Positions 1-11,050 of a stretch of DNA of 64,000 nt are shown here, piece by piece. The DNA comes from Coptis chinensis. Lineage: Eukaryota > Streptophyta > Magnoliopsida > Ranunculales > Ranunculaceae. Every line of letters starts with the position of its first letter. The first letter of the stretch is position 1. The DNA lies in the NCBI GenBank assembly GCA_015680905.1, contig CM027383.1, positions 89,362,501-89,426,500 on the forward strand. The letters run 5' to 3'. The notes under the pieces are model-generated. The model was not told the DNA's origin. It did no database searches and saw only the letters and a list, made by a program, of their open reading frames with translations. The translations under genes were made by a program, and so were the position numbers.

Positions 1-149
1 CCCCGAAAAATGAACAATCAATGTTTATATATGTTTTGGGTATAAACATTTATTGTTCATATATGTTTTGGGTATGAACAATCAATGTTCATGTCTGTTT
101 TGGGTTCATGTTTTTTTTGGGTGTGAACATTTATTGTTCATACCTATTG
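1..149. repeat. Minisatellite, about 32-bp unit (first block)
   Basis: Repeated units built from TGAACAATCAATGTTCAT and TGTTTTGGGTATGAAC follow one another with small changes. The units contain the self-complementary core GAACA..TGTTC. The same repeat resumes right after the MITE (664-700) and again at 1071-1400, so the inserted DNA at 159-654 and the unrelated stretch at 710-1070 interrupt one array. The short open frames here are products of the repeat and not genes. Confidence 0.8.
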
Positions 150-158
150 TTCATAGCT

Positions 159-654
159 TCTAAAGCACGGACGCACCTCCTAATATGTTGTGTCCGCGTC
201 TGACGCGGACACGGACGCAGTATGGACGCCCGTCGGACGTGGTCAACATGGTCAGGACACTGGTCAAGACACAGTCAGGACGCGGTCAAGATGGTCAGGA
301 CGCGGATTTGAATTTATTAAAAATAAAAAATAAATCAAAATAATATTAAAAAACTCAATTTTTTCATTTTTTTTGTTTTGTTAAGACTTATAACATGTTT
401 TTAAAGTTTGATTAGGAAATATTAAACTTAATTTTGTGGCTATTTATCTTTAATAGTTTTGAATTTATAAATGTTGATACATTTAATTAAGTTTTTAATG
501 TTTAATTTATATAAAATAAAATTATAAATATTAATTAATTTCTGCGTCCTTTGCCGCGTCTGCGTCCTACTTTTTTGAGATATAACCGAGTCACTGCGTC
601 AGTGTCTGCGTCTGCGTCAGTGTCCGCGTCCGCATCCGTATTCGTGCAACATAG
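159..654. mobile_element. Mutator-like MITE with GC-rich termini
   Basis: The element is flanked by a perfect 9-bp direct repeat TTCATAGCT (150-158 and 655-663), the target-duplication length typical of Mutator-like elements. The empty site is seen in the neighbouring repeat unit near 1240, where TTCATAGCTAATG is uninterrupted. The two ends are GC-rich and carry oppositely oriented runs of GCGTCC/GGACGC motifs (about 165-300 and 540-640). The middle is AT-rich with no coding sequence. The outermost bases pair only loosely as inverted repeats (CTA..GCACG). It is a non-autonomous DNA element of about 496 bp. A hAT origin is the alternative if the duplication is really 8 bp. Confidence 0.65.
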
Positions 655-1070
655 TTCATAGCTAATGTTCATAATTTGGAGTATGAACAGTTATTGTTCA
701 TATCTGTTTTAATAAGCAGTTGATGAAGAACAACTATATAGTTGATTGAGAAGTTATATATGTGATAAAATATATGAAGAAATGGTCACACACCCCATGC
801 TTTCCAACGACAAATATTCCTTATGGGCTTATTAGCGAGTAAAGTGTGTAGGAAAAGACGGCTTTGGATTGTGCTTTTAAACAGACTTAAAGATTACAAG
901 AACTTGAAGGAGAAAAGACAATGGAATTAGAAAGCCTAAAATGAAGTGCACGTCATGTTCAAGTGAAACGTATCAGGGATGGTTAAAGAAGTTAAATGGA
1001 CTTGTATACAAAAGGGTATGCCGCGTTTACGCCTCTACATTACACGCACGCCAAGGCGCTACTTCCCTAA

Positions 1071-1400
1071 AATGAACAATCAATGTTCATATATGTTTTG
1101 GGTATGAACAATCAATGTTCATGTCTGTTTTGGGTATGCACATTTATTGTTCATATATATTTTGGGTATGAACAATCAATGTTCATATCTGTTTTGGGTG
1201 TGAACATTTATTGTTCATATCTGTTTTGTTTATATCTATTGTTCATAGCTAATGTTCATAATTTGGGATATGAACAGTTATTGTTCATATCTGTTTTGGG
1301 TTTATGTTTTCATAGCCACAATCAATGTTCATAGCTGACGTTCAGCATGGGTAGATATGAACAATCAATGTTCATACCTATTGTGGGTATGAATGAAAAT
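1071..1400. repeat. Minisatellite, about 32-bp unit (second block)
   Basis: About ten diverged copies of the unit seen at 1-149. The first 60 bases repeat the window start almost exactly. Variants alternate AATCAATGTTCAT and ATTTATTGTTCAT. Confidence 0.8.
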
Positions 1401-2607
1401 AGAACCTGTCAAGTCTCACAGTTCAAACCAAAAACCAACTTCATTCTAGACATTTTTCACCATAAAATAATAATAATAATAAAAGATTCTAGTGCCTCTT
1501 CAAAGGAAACTAAGACATGTGTGAATATGAATACTAAGGAAGCTTTTCATCACAACAGTAGCAATCCGCTGAAAATTTCCCAGACAGGGTAAATTGTACC
1601 ATACAAAGTGACTTCTAACATCCAAAGAACCAAAACCAAAGGGACATCGGGATCATCATCATGAGAAATTCAAAATGTGGCTATAAAGAGATTGTAGCAT
1701 TCGCATGAAATTTCCGTCTCAAGCACATTGGCGTGTGTAGTTGAAACTTGGAACCGGAGAACACACTATTCCCAAATCGAGTGAAGAATGCAATTAGTAA
1801 CCTCTTCAACAACCCAACCAAGCCATCCATGCATGAACCTCTAGCTGGTGGACATTAATCACTTATCTTGAGTTGTGGGTAGTCTTGATTATTTTAGTTG
1901 ATGGAGACTTGAAATGATTTTGGACCAAGTAATGGAATCATTGGCCGTGAAAATTTCAGAAGTGTAAATAAGGAGGCAAGTATATGATGGTTCAAGGAAG
2001 CAAACCAAGTAGCTAAGCATGTATCCATCCACAAAAACAATGACGTACCTCGAACATGGATGAAGACGGTGAATCGGGAGTGATGGGCGAGAAGATGTCA
2101 TCTCACGATCTAAAGCGAGAAAGTGTTAGTTTTCACCTGGACCCGGTCATGGCGGTGGACATATTCCATGGGCAAAATGTATGTCTTTGCTGATTGGATC
2201 AAACTCCATGCCTTGGCACGATTGCGCCCACTTTAGACACATATTTCAGACATATGTCATCTAGACAAATGCTTCAAGCAAGACTTCAGGGTATATGACA
2301 TTTGTAGTAAGCTTTTCAGCGTTTGGAGGTAGAAAAATACTTACGCGGGCTGTAGAAGTGCACCTGGATAATGCCACATAACTGGCCATGGCTGAAAACT
2401 TCAGTTCAAAGATCGATTCCTACAAACTTCACGGATTGTCCTTGTCAGTTTTTGAATCAGTATGCAAACGGAAAGATGTGAAAATTTTGGAAATTGTTTC
2501 AAGTAAATCTTAAAAGACATGGCTTGACTTGTTTCTAGGCACATAATACAAATTTGACTTTGTGCTAAACGGGAAGGAAGGAGTATCAGACAGTACCTAA
2601 AGTTGCA
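1401..2607. other. No gene recognised
   Basis: Non-repetitive AT-rich sequence with only short open frames that show no domain, splice-consistent exon series or codon structure I can recognise on either strand. Confidence 0.5.
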
Positions 2608-2866
2608 TAGTGCATTGAGGAATACTTCTAGGTACATCCATTTTGTACAAGATTTGTCTTATTTTATTTAGAGGGGGTGTGGGGTGGGGTGGTTAGTGTA
2701 TTGAGGAATACTTCTAGGTACAACCATTTTGTAATGGGGTTGTCTTATTTTATGGGGTGGGTGGGGGGGTGGGGGTGGGGTGGGGTGGTTAGTGTATTGA
2801 GGAATACTTCTAGGCACAACCATTTTGTACATGGTTTGTCTTATTTTATTGGGGGTGGGTGGGTTA
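2608..2866. repeat. Three tandem copies of an 86-96-bp unit with G-rich spacer
   Basis: Copies start at 2608, 2694 and 2790. Each begins TAGTGTATTGAGGAATACTT, continues to TTTGTCTTATTTTAT and is joined to the next by a G-rich run (GGGGTGGGG type). The G-runs at 2670-2692 and 2755-2788 could form G-quadruplexes on the plus strand. No coding role is seen. Confidence 0.8.
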
Positions 2867-3496
2867 TGAGACACATCATAGAGTATTCCCTTTGCACTAT
2901 CATAGTATCTCCCTTCCTAATTGGTATGCTCAATAAAATCGATAACTTCAGGGAAACAACACATTTCGCTCTTACAAGGAACAATAAAATGGTGTAGTCT
3001 ATTCACTAAAATGCTAGAAAATCCAACAAAAAAAAAAGTAAACTTCCAACTAAACCAAAGAATTGTAAAGCCTGTGAATCCTTTTTGAGCACGATGCAAG
3101 CTAAATCGAGAATATTGACATTCGGTTTTTTATAAGAGAAAAATCCAATTTTCTTATAAGAGAAAAATCAAATTCTTATAAATAATCAAAACCAATAAAG
3201 TAATAGGAAAAGTACTCAAGTAGGATCCAAATTAACCAATTACTTATTTTACTGATAAGACCTAAAGTAAGATACAACGATTACAGAATTGAAACTTCAT
3301 CCACTCCCACTACAATTTTCTCTTATAAATTTGCATACGCTTCTAAAATCAAGTTTCATATAGATTTGGAAACGAGGTGAATGCAAGCAAAACCAATTAA
3401 TTTAAGCGTAAGATTATTGATGTTTACAAGTGATCTATTAGAAGGATAAGAAAAAGTATGACTGATTACCATGACCATTTTTTGTTCTTGTTCCTG
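2867..3496. other. Probable 3' flank of the WIYLD gene, no gene seen
   Basis: AT-rich sequence downstream, on the minus strand, of the stop codon at 3497. No further WIYLD-gene exon could be recognised. It probably holds the 3' untranslated region. Confidence 0.4.
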
Positions 3497-3842
3497 CTAT
3501 TCTAGAATTGCCTCAATAAGAATAATGTAAGGTCCCTGCTCAATAATTTCCCAGTGTCCCTGATAAAGCTACAAAAGGAAATCAAAGAAAAAGAAGAATC
3601 AATTAATCCTTGTAACACTGACACTTTCAAGTGAAAACATACCTCCAAAAGTTCATTCACCTTGCGCCGTATTAAAGGAATGTCATATCCCATAGGGCGT
3701 AGTGCATCTATGGCAGCATCCATCCGCGCTTGACCTATCTGCAATGATATTTTCCAAAACATATGGGGAGATAAAAAATCAAAACTAAGAACCTAAGAAG
3801 ATGTACAAAAAATTACAAAAAATTAAAATTAAAACTAAACAA

Positions 3843-3885
<43 letters not shown>

Positions 3886-3944
3886 GTAAATAAATAAAAT
3901 AAATGAAAAGTACAAACCTTTCTTGGGCTCCCTCTACGCGCCAT
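3497..3944 (-). CDS. Small WIYLD-domain protein (SUVR4 N-terminus-like)
   Basis: Spliced minus-strand gene. Exon 1 is 3918-3944 (MARRGSPRK), exon 2 is 3643-3738, exon 3 is 3497-3568. All junctions are GT-AG and in phase 0, giving about 64 residues. Exon 2 begins IGQARMDAAIDALRPMGYD and ends RRKVNELLE. Exon 3 has LYQGHWEIIEQG and ends IEAILE, then TAG. This pattern matches the plant WIYLD domain, known from the N-termini of SUVR1/2/4 histone methyltransferases and from short stand-alone proteins that begin M-A-x-R-G-x-P-R-K. No SET domain is present, so methylation activity is not implied. After the TAG the frame continues QEQEQKMVM to a possible GT donor, so the natural protein may once have been longer, as family members extend past this point. 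Two more copies of exon 1 lie upstream (4112-4137 and 4414-4440). 5' leader exons probably lie at 5213 and 5338. The gene could be functional or a young pseudogene. Confidence 0.7.
3843..3885. repeat. AAT microsatellite
   Basis: Uninterrupted AAT repeats inside the first intron of the WIYLD gene. Similar AAT/AAAT tracts sit at equivalent places beside the other two exon 1 copies (about 4061-4098 and 4344-4402), so the tract was part of the duplicated unit. Confidence 0.9.
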
Positions 3945-4690
3945 TGGCAGATAAGTTCAGACACAGTAAAACATTCCAAAAAAACACCACAATAAGAAGC
4001 AAAAAAGAAAGACACAAATGGAGCCCAACTAATCCAAAAAAGTGTGTGTGTGTGTGGGGGGAATAATAATAATAATAATAAAAATAAATAAAATAAATGA
4101 AAAGTACAAACCTTTCTTGGCTCCCTCTACGCGCCATTGGCAGATATAAGTTCAGACTTGTAAAAACATTCCAAGCAAACACCACACTGTAAGCAAAAGA
4201 AAGACACAAATAGAGCCCAACTAATCTAAACCCCTCAACCCTCTCTCTCTTTTTCTCCCCAACACTCAATTGATCATAAGCACTTTCAAGCTTAACAAAT
4301 AAGTATAAAACAGTCAAAAAGGGTGGGGGTGGGGGTGGTGGGAATAATAATAATAATAAAAATAAAAATAAATAATAAATAATAAATAAATAAAATAAAT
4401 GAAAAGTACAAACCTTTCTTGGGCTCCCTCTACGCGCCATTGGCAGATATAAGTTCAGACCTAAACGATCGAATACAAGTTCAGATCGGTAAAAACATTC
4501 CAAGCAAACACCACACTATAAGCAAAAGAAAGACACAAATGGAACCCAACTAATCTAAACCCCTCAACCCTCTCTCTCTTTTTCTCCCCGACACTCAACT
4601 GATCATAAGCACTTTCAAGCTTAACAAATAAGTGTAAAACAGTAAAAAAGAAGGGGGGGGGGGGGAGGGAGAATGAAAATCACGGCCCAT
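3911..4690 (-). repeat. Tandem triplication of WIYLD exon 1 region
   Basis: Three direct copies (about 3911-4035, 4101-4340, 4404-4690) each contain the GT donor, exon 1, the upstream motif TAAGTTCAGAC and a leader with AAGCAAAAGAAAGACACAAA. Exon 1 copies are 3918-3944 (27 bp), 4112-4137 (26 bp) and 4414-4440 (27 bp). The middle copy lacks one base and would read M-A-R-R-G-S-Q out of phase with exon 2. The outer two keep phase. The copy nearest exon 2 has the shortest leader. Units 2 and 3 also share a CTCTCTCTCTTTTTCTCCCC tract and G-rich run. Confidence 0.85.
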
Positions 4691-5310
4691 TAAAACAAGT
4701 TTAAGATATGTGATTTTTTTCCAAAAAAACACCACAAATTCCACTTCATTTATCACAAATCTAAGCACAAGAAGTAAAACCTATAAACCCCATAAACATA
4801 AACAACTGGAAAGCGTGATACTACACAAACAAGCATTAAACGCATCGAATAAGCAAACACCATGAACACAAGCAAAAGAAAATAGAAAATCACAGCCCAT
4901 TACGCACAATGCAATCTATAAAAAATCAATCCCCCAAAAACCCCTCTTTGTTTGTCAACTCAAACAGTAACAAATAAGCAAACCCCAGAGTCATAAACAA
5001 AGAAAAGCCAAACCACATTCCCAAACATTAACACAAATACTTCTTCTTTTACTTCAACAAAACCCTTCAACTAATGCAACATATATAACAACAAAACCCA
5101 ACTCTAAAAAAAACATGTTTTCTACAAAATAAAAGATGTTCTCGAAGAACCCCAAAGCGTAAACCCTTACCACAGATTCTTGAAAAAGAAACAAGTGAGT
5201 GCAAGTTCTTACCTTTGCAATGTTGCGTGTGTTTTTTTTCACCAAGAGAGCAAGAAGAGAAAAGAGAAAAAGAAAAAAAGGACAGTCCTGAACTTTTAAA
5301 TTCAAATTAA

Positions 5311-5502
5311 TAATAAGATAAACCGAAAAGGTCTTACCTTGATGAGAAGAGATGTGTGAGAGAGTGGCATCAACTAAAAGCTAAAGAGAGCGAGAAGAGA
5401 GAGACGGTAATAAGATAAACCGAAAAGGTCTTATCTTGATGAGAAGAGATGTGTGAGAGAGCGGCATCAACTAAAAGCTAAAGAGAGCGAGAAGAGAGAG
5501 AC
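5311..5502 (-). promoter_or_regulatory. Duplicated 97-bp 5' leader segment, probable WIYLD gene start
   Basis: Two direct copies (5311-5407, 5408-5502) of a segment rich in GAGAGA. On the minus strand the proximal copy holds a good splice donor, CATCAAG|GTAAGA (GT at 5336-5337). The distal copy has GATAAG at the same place, so its donor is lost. Another donor on the same strand, GCAAAG|GTAAGA, lies at 5211-5212. The simplest reading is untranslated 5' exons of the WIYLD gene with transcription starting near 5500. This is inference from splice motifs only. Confidence 0.4.
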
Positions 5503-6159
5503 GGTCGAGAGAGTTATGTTAAATTGAATCTAATGAGGGCGGATGTTGATGTGTAATGCAGCACACGGTCCCGTATAAGTTAGATTGTCCACGTCACAAG
5601 CCGAAAAAACATTGTTAGAGCTGTAGGATGGGGGCCCTGCGGGCCCTACACTGCTATGTATTGTTAATATAGATATATGACCACTGTGTCTACAATCTAG
5701 TGCAATCCTACTAAATGCAAAATTTTGAAATGGATCAGACTCCAAATTTTCAAAAAATTAAAAATATAGAATTATCCACACTTTATTCCATTTTCTGAAA
5801 ATCCAAGATGAAACGAAACTTTAATAATCCATTACTAAACACATTATAGAAAAATGAGATCAAATTAAAACCAAAAGAGCAACTCTTAATCTACAAATAA
5901 AAAAAAATACTAACCAACTTTATTACATCTATTTCAAATAAAAACTTTTCACTTTATAAAACTTAAACCAGTAAAGCTCCAAAAGCGAATCCAACTCAAA
6001 CGTAGTCATCCACTGCATTCTAGTATCTATGTTTTTAAGAACACACCCACGTTGCAAAACAATGCAAACATAGGTCAGCAAATTGAATTTGATTGTATGA
6101 GTAAGACTAAAATAAAATATACATTACTACATTCAATCTTCCAAATAAATAAATATGAC
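5503..6159. other. No gene recognised
   Basis: AT-rich flank upstream of the WIYLD gene. A short GC-rich palindrome GGGCCCTGCGGGCCC lies near 5632. The outer end of the old LTR that starts further right may reach into the last 100 bases but its edge is not clear. Confidence 0.4.
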
Positions 6160-7884
6160 ATTACCAACCATTTCAACTTGAAAGACAAGATAATTCCATT
6201 TTTCAAAATGGCGTATAGTTTCTTCCCAATTAAGATCTCAATTCCATTATCTAGTAAATTAATTTAATTAACATCTTACCTATATCCGCTTACGTGATAT
6301 GGTAGGATAACGTCCCTGCATAAGATGTTAATAAGTTCTACTATCCTGCAAAACAAAGTTAGGTTTTCCAAACATAAATATTTAATTCATACCTCTACTT
6401 CACTCTCACAACAACCATGAGAATACATAATCTGGCATAATATATCATCAATATTAACATTCATGTCACATTCCTTCGTAAGAAATTATATGTATCATAT
6501 AATAATACACAACCAATCATATCCAACAACTCTATAACACCCCGTATTTTAATTTAATATTTTCCTAATACAATAAATAATAATAATAATAAATAAAATA
6601 AAATAAAAATAATAATGATTAGAAAGAGATAGGATAAAGAGGATAAACCTCATTCCCTATTTTTGAGGGGTTTTGAAAAAAGAAAAGAAAAGGGAGAGTT
6701 TTACATAGAGAAAAAAAATAGAGGCTTCTAGAGATACGGAGAGCGTATAACCGTTTTCTACGATTTGTTGGGTTTAAGGGTGTTTACACGAAGTGGCTGT
6801 GGCTGTCTTGGAGATGCTGTTGTGGAAATGTGGTAAGTAAACTCATCGACAATGTTAAAGCCGACTTTGATATATCTCTTCTGTCACATCATTGTTGCTC
6901 AGAAAATACTATGTTAGGACACGTACTTGTCAGTTCCTCAAGGTATGTTACGAATGGTGCTTATTTATTTTTGTGAAGTCGAAACTGGATCAGCAGGACC
7001 AATAGGAGTTTTACATGTGATTTGTGTAACACCGTTTGTATTAGTGTATTCCCATGAGACCATCTAAGATCTAACATTAGACTTTGTCATAACTGCTGTG
7101 TGAAATCGATTCCAGTTTCTAACGTTTGGTATTTTCTACCTGATATTCACCCTTTAAGACCATACTTCAAGACCTTAGTCGAATGATTATCGAAAATATA
7201 TAAAAAAAAAAGGACTTTAGTTGAATATTCTCAACAATGCTTTATCCACTTTATAAAATGTTGTATAAAATTGTTGTAAACAGTTTGGTAACGTTTGTAA
7301 ACCTACCCCTATGTCTATATTCTTTCTATTTTTTGCTTGTAGAGTATGTGAGAAGACATAGTATAAGTCAGAACACTAGGAAGGACTGGGTTTTTCTAGC
7401 TTGTTCAGTCTGTTGTTAAATTATTAGCATTGCACATTTTAGTGCCGTTTTGTGGGATATATTTGTGGAAAATGGGTTTAATCAGTGGTGTTGGGTGGTT
7501 TATCTTGTAAGAGGACTTATTTGGAAGTCTTACTGAGAACAAACACTATTTCGATCCTTGATGTGGTGTCATGGCCGGTAAAATTATTCCTTCTCTGTTG
7601 TGCTTTAAGACTCCTTAGACACTTGGTTTCTAGAAACAATATAGGCCAGAACTTATCAGAACCTCTGTTAGGTAAGGAAGGTAAAAAATAAAATTCAATC
7701 ACATTTGGGAAAGTCCAGTTTCATTAACCAGTTGACATTTTCTTGGTTGATAACGCTTCTTATCCAATTATATTGGTAGTCTGGTATAACAAGGATAAGT
7801 GTATAATAGATTAGTGGAACTAGTCCTTACCATGACTAATGGCGTGCCCATTAGTCTTTTATCCGACGCAGTGAGCCTCATTTA

Positions 7885-8640
7885 ATTTGGATGAGTGACG
7901 GAAAAGATATGACTTCGAAAATTTTATGCATCAGAAATTCTATTTGTCAGAAAATAGTTTTGTGCATAGGGTTTGATCACAAATTGCATAAAGCTAGGAG
8001 GAGAGTTAGAGTTTTTGTAAAACATGAAAAAGTGAGTTTTATGAGTCTTCTTTCTAACTCAATTGGCCTTGTCCAATTACGAGTCCTGTGGAGACAGCTA
8101 TGGTGTCTGGACGTTTGGTTGACAGAAAACAGTGTGGCAGAATTCAGTTTATGCGCACTGTGTTCAAGTCCAGTTAAAATAGTTAGATTGAGAGTTAAAT
8201 TTTTTATAAAACATAAAAAAAAATAAGATTTGGAAGTCTGCTTTCTATTCCAATTGGCCTCATCGCATTCCGAGGCCCGTGGAATTAATTATGGTGTTTG
8301 GAAGTTTGACTGGTAGAAAATAGTGCGTCAGAAATCAGTTTATACGCACTGTGTTCGAGCTTAGTTATCGAACATTTAGAATGAGATTGAGTATTTTTGT
8401 AAAATATAAGAAAGTAAGTTCTGTGTGTTAGATTTTTAACGCAAAAAGCCTTGATGCATTTGGACACATGTGGAAAGCGTTGTGTCATTCGGAAGATAGT
8501 CCGTCAGAAATCTAGTTTGTTGAAAATTAAGATTTTTACCGTTTTCAACTTAAGTTTTCTTCTAGATAGGCTGAGGTTGGGACTTCGAGTTCTACATGAA
8601 AAAGTATGTCTACATACCCTAGTTTCTAAATAATTAAGTT
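7885..8640 (+). repeat. About four diverged 200-bp tandem repeats in the solo LTR
   Basis: Recurring blocks GGAAGTTTGACTGGTAGAAAA, CAGTTTATACGCACTGTGTT and TTTTTGTAAAACAT appear near 7910, 8110, 8300 and 8490 in the same order. These are non-coding repeats of the LTR's U3 part. The open frames seen here run across repeat units and are not genes. Confidence 0.6.
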
Positions 8641-9224
8641 ACATGTCCTTTGGATGAATGTAGGAAAAACTATAGCATTGACTATGTGGCTGGTAAGAAC
8701 TACGAAGGCTTGATTCCAATCTTAAAAGATTTGGATACGTAGACAGCTTTGAGCAAAAGTGCAGCCACTATACTACACTATATCTATAATTTATATATTA
8801 GTTTGTGTGATAACTATGTGATTGTATTAGAAATTACTGTTGTTTTGAGACTACATGAATATATATGTGTGAGATAGAGGTTGTATATGAATATAGACTT
8901 TAGTATATGTGGATCTGTTTTGGACATTAGTGTGTGTGGACTTGAATTTGGGCTAATGAACTATTTGTTTACGATATTGTATATACAAGTGTAGTTATGT
9001 AACTTGTATTTGTTTAATTATAAGTCTGTTTACATTCAATGATATTTAAGTGCTTGATTTGCCTTGAAGCGCGAAAATGACTCTCTGCATGTGTGGTCTG
9101 TTTTGACATGAGTAATGCTAGTATAATTATAAGTGATAATAATGTTTTAATGTGTCGCCCACATCTTTAGAACTCTCCACGCCTCAGGATTTGGTAATGA
9201 GATATTATGACTTGTGATGTCATG

Positions 9225-9490
9225 TGATAGATGGGTATTCATTGAATGTGCCATGAATGACCCAATAGTTTGGACTGCCCTAGAGAGGAACTAAGGTATT
9301 CGCCTTGCGGGTTGGTCGTATTCCTTGAATGTACGGGAATGTAGGTTTGGGTATTCCTTGAATGTGGCAGGAATGACTCAGGGCATTTATTGAATATGCC
9401 ATGAATGACCCGTTAGTGTTATGATGGGTATTCCTTGAATGTGGCGGGAATGACCCAAGGTATTCATTGAATGTGCCATGAATGACCTGA
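9225..9490 (+). repeat. About 60-bp minisatellite in the solo LTR
   Basis: Units of GGTATTCCTTGAATGTGGC plus GGAATGACCCA alternate with GGTATTCATTGAATGTGCC plus ATGAATGACC. The reverse complement of the same array is found at about 11330-11480 in the old LTR, so the array predates the split of the two copies. Confidence 0.75.
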
Positions 9491-10689
9491 TATTTTGTTA
9501 TGCCCAAAAGAGGCTTTGTGATTATGTGTATGGAAAACCCAGAGATGGCTGTGACTCACAAGTTACGAGTTTACAAGATGAAAGTATGTTTCTTGGAAGC
9601 GATATCCCGCTTGGGACATATGTCTTGTAGTGGTACTCGGTGTGAGTGAGGCACACGGATATGTGTGATTTGGCAAATGTGTGTAGTGCAAATCATGGAG
9701 TAGGAACTAAAGGTTAGGATGTGTCTTTTAATAAATGAGTTAACGAGATAATTAATAATCAAAGTAAAATATTAATTTTACGTGTGCTGGAGTTATTGCA
9801 TATGATGTATATGATTTCTTATGAGAAATATTTACGTGGTTTGTATGAGTTGATACTCACAAGAGATGAATGTACTCTTTGGGTGTGATATTTTCCCATT
9901 CTCATAAGTAGACGAGTGGTTTTTAAGTAAAAGTATATGAATTGTGTGATGTTATGGATGTGAGGTGTGACTGTAAATAATTTTAGTAAATGATTGTGAT
10001 TTCTATGTGACTGCGAAATGACTATAACTTGATATGTTATTACGAAAATATCAATGACTTGTGATAGTCTGAGATTTATAGTTATGCATGCATAAACTTT
10101 ATGACGTAATGATGTCATATGAATGACTACCCTTACTATAGGTATTATGATAAGTGGTATTTCCCGAATATGCGGGACGAACCAGGTTATATCAATTATA
10201 CTTAAATGTCTTAAATGAGGTTTGGTTATGAATGGAGATTTGACTGGCTGAGATAAATCCTTTTATTGTGATGTCTAACTCTGTTTTACAGGAGGGTAGG
10301 ATCTATTAATCTTTTCTGCAGGGACGTAAATATCCTACCCTAAGACGACGTGTTGGCTTAAAGGTAAGGTATACCAAACTCAGATTTAATTAGGTTATCA
10401 TATGTGCATTTAATAAATGGAATGTAAGTGGTATTTATGTTGTGAGTTATTTTGGAAAGTGGGAATGATGAGTACTATTATATGAGATTTTTTTGGAATT
10501 TGTATATTGGGGGTGAAATCTTACTTGGGAAGAAACTACACGCCGTTTCGGAAAACGAAACTATATTGTCTTCCAAGTTGAAATGGTGGGTTTGTTTCAC
10601 CCCGGGTTTCTAGATAATTAAATATAATTGTTTTAAATATTGTCTGGGAATTTGGGGTGTGACAAACTCACTCATGTATAAAGCCAATA

Positions 10690-11050
10690 TTTTATTTAAA
10701 CCACTCGTCTACTTTTGAGAATGGAAAAAATATCACAACTAAAGAGTACATTCATCCCTTATGAGTATAAACTCACACAAACTACATATATATTTCTCAT
10801 AAGAAATCATGTACATCATAATACATAAATATTCATATGCAATAACTCACTCACACGTAAAATCAATATTTTACTTTAATATCACTCATCTACTTATGAG
10901 AATAAGGAAAAACATAACTAGGGAGTACATTCATCCCTCGTGAGTATCAACTCACACAAACCACATAAACATTTCCTTATAAGAAATCATGTATATCATA
11001 ATACATAAATATTCATATGCAATAACTCCATCACATGTTAAATCAATATT
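10690..11050 (-). repeat. Tandem duplication of about 180 bp in the old LTR
   Basis: Two full copies and a partial third of a unit with GAGTACATTCATCCCT, GAGTATAAACTCACACAAAC and ACATAAATATTCATATGCAA. The related solo LTR has this unit once (about 9790-9930, other strand), so the duplication arose in the old copy. Confidence 0.7.

Larger units (their letters stand above)
6533..10664 (+). mobile_element. Solo LTR, about 4.1 kb, gypsy-like (Tekay/Del type)
   Basis: Starts TATAACACCCCG and ends TTTGGGGTGTGACA, flanked by perfect 5-bp duplications AACTC (6528-6532 and 10665-10669). No gag-pol coding sequence lies between, so this is a solo LTR left by recombination, or a very long single LTR. 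A conserved block at 10287-10375 with TGCAGGGACGTA and AAAGGTAAGG is shared with the old LTR and probably marks the transcript leader. It was inserted into the old LTR of the same family in the opposite orientation, which creates the large inverted repeat with 10670-12020. Age: younger than its host, since the target duplication is still perfect. Confidence 0.75.

Noticed and set aside
3497-3944. SUVR4-type histone methyltransferase
   Set aside because: Only the WIYLD part is present. No pre-SET or SET sequence was found on the minus strand downstream.
7237-10118. Several short open frames on both strands
   Set aside because: They lie in non-coding LTR tandem repeats and shift with the repeat units.
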